From contig CM036170.1 of the NCBI GenBank assembly GCA_020631735.1, forward strand, positions 67,223,737-67,287,736: 64,000 bases of DNA, in the 5' to 3' direction. The notes under the pieces were generated by a model. The model worked only from the letters and a program-made list of their open reading frames with translations, ran no database searches and had not been told where the DNA came from. The stretch comes from Saccharum officinarum (lineage: Eukaryota > Streptophyta > Magnoliopsida > Poales > Poaceae). Below, piece after piece: positions 34,301 to 44,261 of this stretch; the stretch's first letter is position 1, and every line of letters starts with the position of its first letter. Position numbers and translations under genes: made by a program.

Positions 34301-36627
34301 TACTTCTGCACTACGTGCTTATATGTTCTCATTTGGATTTTACAAGTTTGACTTTGAGAATTGGATGGATATGCTGGGCAGAACATCACAATGGCAAGAA
34401 TGCAAGGCAATTTCAAGTTCCTGCTTGTGTGTTACTGATTTTAGAATTTTAATATGCCTTATTATTTATTTATTAAAAAATAATAAAACGTATCCCCGCA
34501 TCGTTTTTTTAGATAAATACCGTATCCGCATATCCATATCCACCCGATACTGATACGTATATCTGTATCCATGCTACATAGCAATTAGCTATACATGGCA
34601 AAATAATTGTGGGAGTCAAATCCAGCAGGATAACATCATAACACATTGTAGAATAATGAACTTCATAGACAAGTAGATACCAAGGGATGTCCCTCCTTGA
34701 CTGTACAACAGTAAATATAACGACAATGCAATGCATTTGTATACCATTATGGCTATGCAACATAAGGAAGGAAAAACTGGGAAACTGCAAGGCATAGTTG
34801 ACTCCTAAAAGCATGGTGATATTAAGATAATAGAATAAACAAAGATGCTACCAGTAGTCAGCAACTTACATCAACTTCCTTGGCCTTTATATTCTTGGCT
34901 TTCACTAAGTTTGGATTTTCAATCTGAATAATACCCTCAGTACCTTTATGTTTCTGGGAATATCAAGGTAGCATATCAGATTACAAATAAAGCATGCACA
35001 TGGGTATAAGCTAGCTGGATTGGAAGGTCCTTACAGGTTTGTCATCAGACTCGTCTTCAGATTCTTCCTCCTCAGACTCTTCTCTTTCTTCCTGTTCCTC
35101 CTCTTCCTCTTCTTCCTTCTATTTAATTTTCAAAATAAACCAATTATTACAGCAAGAACATATACGCCACAATCAAATTTGCAGCTAGGTAATGTCCAAA
35201 TAGATGAGTTTTTTTATTTAGCAAGTATGCCTAGCTGATGAAACTTTTACGATGACATTGATTAATGGAACCAAATTTTATCATGATTTTTTATTGTATA
35301 CATTGCATGCATTATATTGAGCAAAGCAATAGCTAAATTGTGCTAGCATCATCAGAGCTCAACAACAGAATGGCTAACGCTTTTGGAACAATATGATCGC
35401 CAAACTAAATTGGGAATTTAATTGCAATAAGGGCATAGCACAAATCTTCCACGGTCCACGCCAAACATAATTACTCCATAAAATTATCAAATCACTGTAC
35501 CCATTCTAGAAAGTGATCTTCCATGGGGCAATATGAAATATGAATTGGAGACATCAATAGCTGTATTTAATATTATCCAAAGCAAGTGATGAAGAAATCC
35601 ATTTTGACTTGTAGGAGTGCAAAAGGGTCGAGGGAATAAAAGTAGCACTCATCATGTGGATGAAACTGATTGCATGACTAGTACAGACCTTCTTAAAGGT
35701 GCGTGGGCGGCCAGAAGTACCAGCAGCTGCAATTATTTGGAGGGTAAAAAAGGTTATCAGAAACAAGCCAAAAAAGATGCTCTTAATAGGACAACCACAC
35801 AAAGTAACCATCCAATCCCCAGTAGAAATTAACACAACAAGAAGAGGCTAAGGGCGTGTTTGCTTTGCAGCGGGGGAAATATGCCTGCACCAGGCAAGAT
35901 CTCAAATGTCCATTTTCCTATGCCTGTGGTTAAGCGAGCTGCCTGACTAAGCCTGCCCAGGCCATTATAGCATCCAAACAAGGCCTAAGTGTAGCATTTC
36001 TTTCCAGTATCCAGCATCTAACAAGCTTTGTCTGATGCAAGATACAGTGTGCTAATTGATTTATCACTGCGTTTAAACTTCACACAAAACCTTTTCGGTG
36101 AAGATCTCTGACAGCGAAGGAGAAATAAAGCTACATCTGAATCAAGAGGAGAATAGTATCAAGTTGTCCTACTGCATCATTGTTGGTGAATAAAAGCAAC
36201 TAAACCTTTTTTTGAAACACAAATATGAACCAAACTGCACGTGCAAGCAGGTAACTCGGCCTCTAAATCGAACAACTAGATCAACAAATCATCGTTCCTC
36301 CAACGATCCGAGACACCATCGAATCCCATGGAAACCTCGCGGCACAGACTAAAAGCAGGAATCTAAGTGGCAACTCGCAGCAAGCTACTAGATGGTTTGA
36401 ATTCTGCTCGGCCACGCAAACCCGGTCCAGAACTAGCTCACCGCGGAATCAACAGATCAAGCAGTCGCCTAGGCTCACCGTGGCACGCTCCAGACATGAA
36501 ATCGAATTCGACCTACAAACGGGACCAGACGGAAAGGGGGGCGGGCGGGCTCATCGTTACCGATCTCCTCGGGTGTTGAGAAGTTGCGGCGGCCGGTGGG
36601 CTTTCCCTTGAACTTTCCCCTCCCCAT
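31378..36627 (-). CDS. PDAP1: PDAP1-like 28 kDa heat- and acid-stable phosphoprotein
   Basis: Eight exons, 495 coding bases, 164 aa: 36627-36561, 35726-35689, 35118-35035, 34953-34870, 33076-33042, 32558-32473, 31737-31672, 31412-31378 (TAA). All junctions are GT-AG with matching phases. The protein starts MGRGKFKGKPTGRRNFSTPE, the conserved family start. It then has a Lys/Arg stretch (SGRPRTFKK), a very acidic block (about residues 36-63, Glu runs with ESEDESDDKP), the conserved NPNLVKAKNIKAKEVD segment, and a charged helical C-terminus (REELEKQKAHERYMKLQEQGKTEQARKDL) ending REEEKAAKEQRKSEARK. No membrane or signal sequence. The family is small, hydrophilic and phosphorylated; its molecular role in plants is not settled. 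Intron 4 carries a 1.4 kb transposon and intron 2-side sequence a Tourist MITE; the coding sequence is unaffected. Confidence 0.9.
33188..34573. mobile_element. Non-autonomous transposon with GGATAC-rich ends in PDAP1 intron 4
   Basis: The left end catggatac followed by many GTATCC/GGATAC motifs mirrors the right end (…gatacgtatatctgtatccatg). The first about 60 and last about 80 bases carry these motifs in opposite orientation. The interior contains a captured LINE coding fragment and GC-rich sequence unlike the surrounding intron. No clear target duplication, so the superfamily is open. Confidence 0.5.
33508..33729 (-). pseudogene. Fragment of L1-type LINE ORF2 C-terminus
   Basis: The minus-strand frame reads …WILWKHCKDYVFNGAIPNIQ…EAQLWCIAGAKGI, matching the pattern at the C-terminus of plant L1-type reverse transcriptase proteins (LWKHRN..VFNG…LW..AGAKGL). 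There is no RT core nearby. It sits inside the GGATAC element, so I infer capture by that transposon. Confidence 0.55.
35852..35985. mobile_element. Tourist-like MITE in intron 1 of the PDAP1-like gene
   Basis: 134 bp with ends GGGCGTGTTTG and CAAACAAGGCC and a TAA duplication on both sides (35,849-35,851 and 35,986-35,988), as in PIF/Harbinger-type Tourist MITEs. Confidence 0.8.
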
Positions 36628-36960
36628 AGCGGCGCCGGCGGCGGGCGAAGGGCGGGCGAGGCTGGTGCAGATAGAGAGCGAGCTGGAAGGTAGGTTGCAC
36701 GCTAGGTGGGCACTGACTGAACCGCGCAAAGGAATCGGAAACCCTACCGCATTTTACACTGGTGGGCTGGGAATCGCGGGGTGGGGAATGGGGAATTCGG
36801 CGGTTCGGCCCTCCAGACAGACACCAGACTCGAGAGCCCGCCAAACGGTGTGGTGCGACTTGCCAGATACAAACGACCGCGCCGCTGCGCGCTATGGAGC
36901 CAAAAAAAAAAAAAAAAAAGTCGCTAGCACGCAAACACGTGCGCTGTTTCAGTCGTGTAT
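36628..36960 (-). promoter_or_regulatory. Promoter/5' leader region of the PDAP1-like gene
   Basis: Contains AAACCCTA (36,739-36,746, a telo-box), TGGGCT near 36,766 and GC-rich leader sequence, plus an A18-19 run at 36,901-36,919. Telo-box and TGGGCY together are common in promoters of broadly expressed plant genes. The transcription start is not visible. Confidence 0.45.
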
Positions 36961-37155
36961 AATTTAGAACTACTTCACAATTACGATTGTGTAATAATCT
37001 CAAAAAAATACGATTGTGTAATTGGATTGTAAATAATCCAGCAACCTACTCTTCCTGCTTATACAGATTGTGAAATCTAGAAAAATCAAACCTCTTCCTG
37101 CTTGCAGATTGTGAAATCTGGAAAAATCAAAGTAGAAATCTAGTAAGTGAAGGTA

Positions 37156-37380
37156 CTCCCTCCGAATGCAATTCTAGCACAATGTCATGTTTTAGTATCT
37201 TAAGTTTGACCAATTATAAATAAAAATTATTAACAATTATGATACTAAACAAATACCATTAAATTAAGTACGAAATGTATTTTCATAATAAATTAATTTG
37301 GAGCCATAAATGTGAATATTATTCGTTAGAAACTTGGTCACACATAAACCATTTTAGATGGCACGCAACCCATAGTTGTA
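37156..37380. mobile_element. Stowaway-like MITE fragment
   Basis: Starts with the classic CTCCCTCCG terminus after a TA dinucleotide (37,154-37,155) and continues AT-rich. The opposite terminus is not recognisable, so the end given is approximate. Confidence 0.4.
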
Positions 37381-38490
37381 TTCATATTATTTCATGTGGT
37401 GTTACCCACTTACCCTATCCATCCGTATGGCGTATGGTTTCGTTTTCTTGTCTCCATTATTAATCGTTTTTACACAGGTGCGTGGAACTCTTTTTTTTAC
37501 CATTGTTTTTCTCTACTGAAGCAATAATCCTAGCTTAGTTGTCATCTGTGTGCTACCAGGGAGGCACCGTCCTCTCTAGACCAAACCTTGCACGATGAGT
37601 GGGATCTATTTGTTCTACCTAGCGGTGGTTCGCTCTAGGCCCGTTTTCCTTGTTTTTGCTTCAAACTGTTGTGTTCAGTCACTAGTGTTATGTCTTGCTC
37701 GCACCCCTCCATTGTCATCCATCCACCTGGCCTTGTTGCGGTCAAGTTCACAGTGCAAGGTACAACATTAGCAAGTGGTGGTGGCGAGCTCATGACATGA
37801 TGGTGCGAAGGAGGATGAGAGGAGTGTGAGGAAAACACTTGATGACAAATAGGGAGGAAGAGGAGCTCGGAGTGGCACTCAGGCAACCTCATAATGATGC
37901 TCATGTCTAGCTCCATCACTGTTGCCCTCCCCCTCTCTCCGTGGCAAAGGTCGCCGTGACCATCTTCTTTGCCTAGAGCGGTTGACACTCAAGCCCCATG
38001 ACCGACGGGTCAAAAATGGTTGCCCGTCCTCTCCCTGCCTCATGCCTCCTAATAACAGATAAATGGAATTGTTCTATCCAGAACCAAAACACATGCGATC
38101 ATTCCATCGTAAAACTTGGGGACAGAACCGTCCATGTTTGGTTGCCTCCAAATCAAACACATACATGCTACATTTTGCAAGCATGTATGCATGCCCTAGA
38201 TCCAAATAGATTCTTGGATTGATCCATTTAGGATTAGGCGAAAATTATACATATAGTGGGCTCAAAGGGGTCTTTAGGGAGACTAGTTGGCCCTAATATA
38301 TGTAGACGGTGGGTGGGACCACAATGGCATTGCCTACCCCAGAGATAGAGGATAGTTGATAAGTGTTGAAGGACCCCATGGTCATCATGCTTTTTTTACC
38401 CAGTGATGGCAACAATAAGCAATATCACTTGTTATGGGCATAGTTGGAGCTATTTGGAATGAGGGTAGAGACTATAGGGTGAATTGACTA

Positions 38491-38660
38491 GGACCCGTTT
38501 AGATCACTTAATGTCTTACCTAAAAATAGTTGAGGTCCCATTTGCATTCCTATCTAACAGACTCGTTAATGTCTTACCTACCATCCAACTAGCAATTAGA
38601 TATTAGCCTTTTTCAAATTAACACGGCTAATAGTTAGTTGAGAGGATCCAAATAGGACCT
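38491..38660. mobile_element. MITE with GGACCCGTTTAGATC-type ends
   Basis: The left end ggacccgtttagatc and the reverse complement of the right end (aggtcctatttggatc) form an imperfect inverted repeat of about 15 bp; about 170 bp long, resembling Tourist-type elements. The duplication is unclear. Confidence 0.55.
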
Positions 38661-38810
38661 AAGAATAAGAACACATTGGTGGAGGAAGGGGAAAGGATTA
38701 ATTTCTTATGTGCTCTCACCCTCAAAACACATAAAAAGGGCAACAAAAGTTACAACCAAAATATGAATACGTAGATCATGTGATGCACTGTCATCATGCA
38801 AAATTTAAGG

Positions 38811-39265
38811 TGTAACAAAAACTTAAGTAAGGAGTTGCAAAAGATGTGTTAGACCCCAAGGATCTGAGGGCGTAGGGGTGGATGATCGGTGGGCGCGGCT
38901 TGAATGCACCGCGTCGGCGTGTTGGCAGCGCCGTGCTCGGCGCCTGGGAAAGTAGATGGAAACGGCAACAGAAGATGGGAAGCAGTACGGCTGGGGCCCA
39001 AGGGGAGATAAACTCCAATCCCAGGCTAGCTTCTCTATTAACTGAATGTTCCATACTTATACTCAATCTTAACAAACCTCACTGCTAGTTTTAAGGAAAT
39101 AACAAAGTAATTCTCCTAAATACTTGGATCAAGCAACTAACTGAACTAACTGGACGACATGACAGCACGCGACGCGGTTGGTGACCGTGCTCTGGCCTGC
39201 TTGGCGTGGTCTTTGCTCAGCCACTTGCTTTGCCGCGTCGCTGATACACGTTGCCCACCATAACA
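38811..39265 (-). repeat. 3' LTR of a Reina-like Ty3/gypsy element
   Basis: On the minus strand it starts TGTTATGG directly after a polypurine run (GGGAGGGAGAGA, 39,266-39,277) and ends TTGTTACA at 38,811, giving 455 bp, the short-LTR size typical of Reina elements. The pol frame extends a few codons into it, as known for this clade. The partner LTR is not in the window. Confidence 0.65.
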
Positions 39266-41024
39266 TCTCTCCCTCCCTCGAGAAACAGCTCGTCCTCGAG
39301 CTGGAATTCAGGGAAGCGAGCCTTGAATTCGTCGACGCGCTCCCACGTCGCGTCGGACTCCGCCATGTCGGTCCACTGGATGAGCACGTGCCACACACCC
39401 CGACGAAGCTGGGCGCGCAACGCACAAGCTGGTTGATGCAGCAGACGCCCATTGTGAAGAGGAGGCAGACCCGGCGATGTAGACGGCAGCTATCCCGGAA
39501 CGGCTTTAGAACACCCACATGGAACACATCATGAATGCGGGCGCCCTCAGGAAGCTGAAGCCTGTATGCGACTGGTCCAATGCGCTCAGTGACTTGGAAT
39601 GGCCCGGCGTACCGCAGGCTTAGCTTCCCGCGGAAACCAGGCACCAGTGACTGCGCCAGCGATGAAGGAGGCGTAGGAGCACCCAATCACCAATGCTGAA
39701 CTCCAGCGAACAATGCTGGCGCCGTAATACTTCTTGGCATAAGCTTGGGCTTGAAGAAGACGATCCCACACCTCGGCAAGGAAGGTGTTGGTCTCGGAGA
39801 AGAGCATCCACTGTCTCCGTGGCCGCAGACCAGCAGCTGCGTATGGCAGGAGAGCAGGGGGAGGCCGCCCAAAGACAACCTCAAACGGCGTCGCTCGCAG
39901 CGCCGAGTGGTAGGACATATTATAGCAGTATTCCGCCCATGGCAGCCATTCCAACCATTTGCGCGGCCGATCACCAGTAAGGCACATGAGATACATAGCA
40001 ATAATCTTGTTAACAATTTCCGACTGACCGTCGGTTTGCGGGTGAAACGCCGTGCTCATCCGTAGCTGCACGTCGGCCATCTTAAAGAGATCCCGCCACA
40101 CATGACCTGTGAACACGGGTCACGATCGCTGACGATGGACACTGGGAAAGTCGTGAAGACGAATGATGGCGTCGAAGAACGCCTTGGCCATCGTTGCTGC
40201 TGTGTAAGGATGGCTCAGCGGAATAAAGTGAGCATGCTTCGAGAAACGATCCACCACCGTCAAGATGACGCTCTTGCCATTGACGCGCGGCAACCCCTCG
40301 ATGAAGTCGAGCGAGATGTCCACCCAGACCTGGGAGGGCACCTTGAGGCTGAAGAAGGCCGGCTGGTGCAGCGCCTCAGTCTTGTTCCGCTGACACACGG
40401 CGCACGCGCTGACAAGTCTGTTGTACCAGCCGGCGATCGTGGTCGACGACGAAGTCGCGGCGCAGGTGTTGTAGCGTCTTCTGGATTCCTTCATGACCGA
40501 CATGGGCCAGCTGTAGGACTGCTGGTAGTACTGCAGAAGACTCTGGCACCACGACACGGTTGCCGTGGAGCACCAAACCGTCAACGACGTGCCACGGGTC
40601 ACCACGCGCAGCCACCACTCATCACGGTAAGCACGCAGCACAGGGTCCTCCTGGAGTTCACGGCGCAGTTCGTCGTACAGCTGGAAGGAGGGCACGCTGG
40701 TCGCAGCAGGGACGCATCATCATTCCCCGGCAAGATAGAGCATCGGCAACCGTATTGAGCTGACCCGGGCGATACTCCACACTGAAATCATAGCCAAATA
40801 ACTTGCTTACCCACTGATGTTGGGGCATGGTGGAGAGCCGCTGATCGAGCATTAAATTTAAGAGCGTAGTGGTCGGTTCTGACGACAAGATGAACGGCCC
40901 CAAAGATAGGGCGCCAATGGCGCACTGCCTGCACCAATCCAATGAGCTCGCGCTCATAAGCCGCAAGCTTCATGTGTCGGGCTGTGAACGGTGTGCTGAA
41001 AAAGCAAGCGCCCCGTCGCCTTGA
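39217..41024 (-). pseudogene. pol: Decayed Reina-like pol (RNase H, integrase, chromodomain)
   Basis: Pieces in several frames, sense order right to left: RNase H (AAYERELIGLVQAVRHW; VEYRPGQLNTVADALS) at about 40,730-41,020; integrase zinc finger (HVGHEGIQKTLQHLRRDF) at about 40,480-40,550; integrase core (DFIEGLPRVNGKSVILTVVDRFSKHAHF; HPQTDGQSE) at about 39,700-40,330; and a C-terminal chromodomain ending FQLEDEL…GGRDVMVG at about 39,270-39,420. The last motif is characteristic of the Reina clade. At least four frame changes make it non-functional. RT, protease and gag would lie to the right, in or beyond the N gap. Confidence 0.85.
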
Positions 41025-41124
41025 NNNNNNNNNNNNNNNNNNNNNNNNNNNNNNNNNNNNNNNNNNNNNNNNNNNNNNNNNNNNNNNNNNNNNNNNNNNN
41101 NNNNNNNNNNNNNNNNNNNNNNNN
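41025..41124. other. Assembly gap (100 N)
   Basis: Exactly 100 N, the usual placeholder for a gap of unknown size. The Reina element runs into it from the left. On the right the sequence begins inside an LTR whose first about 1.55 kb is missing, judged against the 3' copy (50,156-51,705). Confidence 0.98.
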
Positions 41125-43473
41125 GAAATTGTTGTTTTCTTATTAAATAATGTAATAATCATAGAAAGGTCAGAAAAATATGGTTCCACTTGCAATAATT
41201 TTCTTTTGTGTGTACTTTCAGGAAATATGTGCCATGCATGTTCTGTAGAAAATTTTTATGTGTAGTACAAGTGTTTAATATTGTAATAATTGTTATTTTT
41301 GCTAGAGAGAAAAAGATGAATAAAACATGCATGTAATAATTTTTTACTATAGTGATGATTATTGTGTAGAATGTAGGAAAAATGCTAAATCTGTTGTTTG
41401 ATACTTTTCATAGTATAAAAGTATTTTTATGCTCATTTTTAGGCCCTAGCTTGTTATTTTTGTGTAGGCAGTTCTAGTAATCCAAATGCAATGAAATTTT
41501 TGTGGCATGCTAGATTAGATGATAGTAGCTACTGTAATTTTCTCAGATTTTCTGTGCTACCAAAATAGGTGTTGCTGTCAAACCTAGTTGCAATTAGGGT
41601 TTAATTAACCTTGTTAATGCATGACTAGTTAATAGGATTTACTTTGGTGTATCTTTAAAGCATCTTAGATTTCTGTGGTGACTTGACATGGTAGAATTGT
41701 TGGTAGTAGTATACGAGTACATGTTCTTGGATGATGTTGACTACCTTGTAGAGAGTTGTATTCCTACTTTATGCAATAAAGTAAACTGTTCATCTATATT
41801 TCATTCATCATGATCATTACATGTCATCTTCTGCAATGCACCTAGGCATGAGCATAACGTTTGCATCATAAAGGATGCAGGAAGTAACTCCGGTAGCAGT
41901 TCCGAGGAGCCGGAAGAGCAGCCCGAGGTGCAAGAGCAGGAGGTGCCCGAAGCCGACGAGGAGGTCGGTGAGGATCTTCCAGAGTGCCAGACCACCGTCC
42001 GAGCTCTTTCGAGAGAGGCAAGCCCCGAAGCATTTTTCTCCCTAGTTTGCAAATATTTATTAATGCTTTACTTTAACTGATGCATTACGTTTAGGAGTTG
42101 TTTGCAACCGTTGCTGCATTATACCTTGTTTACCCTGTTCTACCATATCCTTGTTACCTTGGTATTCGCAGTCAAGAAATGCTTAGCTTGCTTAGACCGG
42201 TAGAAGTCGGGTGATTTCCTGTCACCTGCGAGCTATAGGTGGTTACCTGGATCTGCTTGAAAAGTATGTCATCGTAGAATAACTAAGTGTTAATGTGAAA
42301 TTGAGACCGGACGGAGACTTGCAGGGTTTCGACTGTAGTGTTTTCTGTCTGTGTCGATTAAGGACCGACCGTTGTTGGGCCTCGAGTCATGTTGAACGCA
42401 TGCTTACATTTAGCTGGCCGAATAATGTACCTTTCGACCGCGAAGCTGGGAGATTATTCGGGCCGAGTGGATTGCCCGCAACGCACTGTACCGGAGCAGT
42501 AGTGGCAGGATACGGGGGCGCGATGATAAGGCCAAAGAGCAGTCGGGCGGCCCGGGTACATGTGGTTCCTGGCAAGCTCGAGACTTTACCTGAATGGTTG
42601 ACTCGGTGACCAATACCTCACTTTAGCGGGTGAGTGAGGTTTGTGTGAGGAATAAATTACCAGCTGGTTAATAATCGATTCGAATCGCCATCGTTCACTG
42701 GATAGTGAACACTTGACTTGAGTTACTTCATCGTAGTAATTCTGATGGAACACTTGGACAGTTATATGGAATATGACATGATGAAGTTGTTAATGATCAT
42801 TGGTTATCCTTACCTGTTTAATTACATGTTACTCTAGTACAGGTGCAAATGTAGTTGACAGGTTAATAAAGATTTAACTTGATGCAAAGCTTTGGAAAGA
42901 TTCTTTAAATGCTAAAAATGCCTTTTGCAAATGAGTCAGCTACCCACCATAAAGCCTGTCATGATCCTTGGTGTCTTTTATTTTTGGTTCTGTCGGGTAA
43001 GTCTAGCTGAGTACCTTCTCGTACTCAGGGCTTTGTTCCACTTGTTGCAGATGGGCAGATGTATTACGGCTACTGTATCAACTGCCTTTATCCTGCGATG
43101 GGAGAAGCTTAGGACCATGGGCAATGGTCATTCACTACGTCTCGTGATGCTTTTGTTGGAGATGATCCTGAGCTGGCACTTTATTTTGAACTCTGTGTGA
43201 GTGTGTGGTTTGAACTAAATGCTTCCGCTACTTTTATTTGAACTTGGTTTGTAATAACTATGTTTAAACTCTGATGTATTTGCGACGCGAACTTTTATGT
43301 AACTTGTGATGGTGACCGCTGAACTTATTACGATCTTGGCTGGTATGTAAGTTGGTTTGAAATCCGTCGTGATTTCACGGACTACCGGGTTATACGGGCT
43401 TAAGTTTGCTAAATCGTCTGCTCGGTGGATGATTTTCTTACTTAATCTCGTATAATTGGTCGGTTCTGTTACA
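41125..43473 (+). repeat. 5' LTR (partial) of chromovirus 2
   Basis: Corresponds to 51,706-54,085 of the 3' LTR and ends …CTGTTACA just before the primer-binding site. Compared with the 3' copy it has many single-base deletions (for example one C fewer in the GTTCCGAGG and TGTTCCACTT stretches), which could be decay or sequencing error near the gap. Confidence 0.9.
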
Positions 43474-43475
43474 GC

Positions 43476-43487
43476 TGGCATCGGAGC
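43476..43487 (+). other. Primer-binding site of chromovirus 2
   Basis: TGGCATCGGAGC, two differences from the initiator-Met-tRNA type TGGTATCAGAGC, placed two bases inside the 5' LTR end. It defines the plus-strand orientation. Confidence 0.85.
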
Positions 43488-44261
43488 ATGGTTTAGCGTG
43501 TTTACTGTTCACAAGTGTATTTAAACAAAATTTTGTTTGAAAAACGTGATTTCCAAACTAAAAGTGTGCCAGTGGTCATATCCTTTATGCCCAGTAAGGA
43601 CTCTAGGTGGCTTATTTAAGTACTGACTTGGGGTTCTTGCACCATATTTCTCTTTCGTTGCTCATATGGCGTGCTATTGTATGAGTGCCACTTAATTGAG
43701 TGGTAATGTATGGATCAGTTGCCTCTACGCCTCGGTAAGTGTGAGATGTGAGAGCATGATCGGATACACCGCCGATCTAGGGAGAGTGCTTATATGATGC
43801 TGGAGTAATTACATGTTCTACGCATGTTTTTACAAAAGTGTCGCATGTGTGGTTGTTCCATCCGTTGAGGCGATGCCATCAATAGGACGATGTTTTGGGT
43901 AGTTACTACCGTTGTACGCGTATCTGGGGATTCGTGTAGAGCGTGTAGATAGATTTACTGCTTTCATGCATTCATGGGGAATTGGGCTGAAATGAATTTT
44001 CTGCAGGTACATAACAACGTTTCTCGTGTAGAACGTATTAGTTACGTATATAAGAGATCGCATGTATGCCACCGAATTCTTCGCTAGATATCATGTATTT
44101 CCTAAGTTTGTGAGAATGTACGAAACGTACATACATCATGTTGCTTGTGCATTTCATTCATGTCATGCATTCCTCCCCTTATAAATTGATTATCCCCTTT
44201 TGATAAAAATTGTACCAACTTAAAATATGTTCTCACCGGGTAATCAAAACTTTTGGTACAG
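43488..44261 (+). other. Untranslated leader of chromovirus 2
   Basis: About 770 bp with no supported ORF, ending TTTTGGTACAG directly at the ATG of the extra ORF. This acceptor-like end suggests that the ORF may be reached by splicing. Confidence 0.6.

Larger units (their letters stand above)
36961..38810. other. Intergenic region without supported genes
   Basis: About 1.85 kb between the PDAP1-like promoter and the Reina LTR. I see a Stowaway-like end (37,156) and a MITE (38,491-38,660). A 117-codon minus-strand ORF at 37,635-37,988 shows no family features. Confidence 0.6.

Noticed and set aside
37635..37988. 117-codon minus-strand ORF
   Set aside because: No recognisable motif and no neighbouring exons; treated as chance.
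44253..44261. Upstream TTG start for the histone-like ORF
   Set aside because: Not an ATG; the ATG at 44,262 begins exactly at the H3-like Met and follows an acceptor-like AG.
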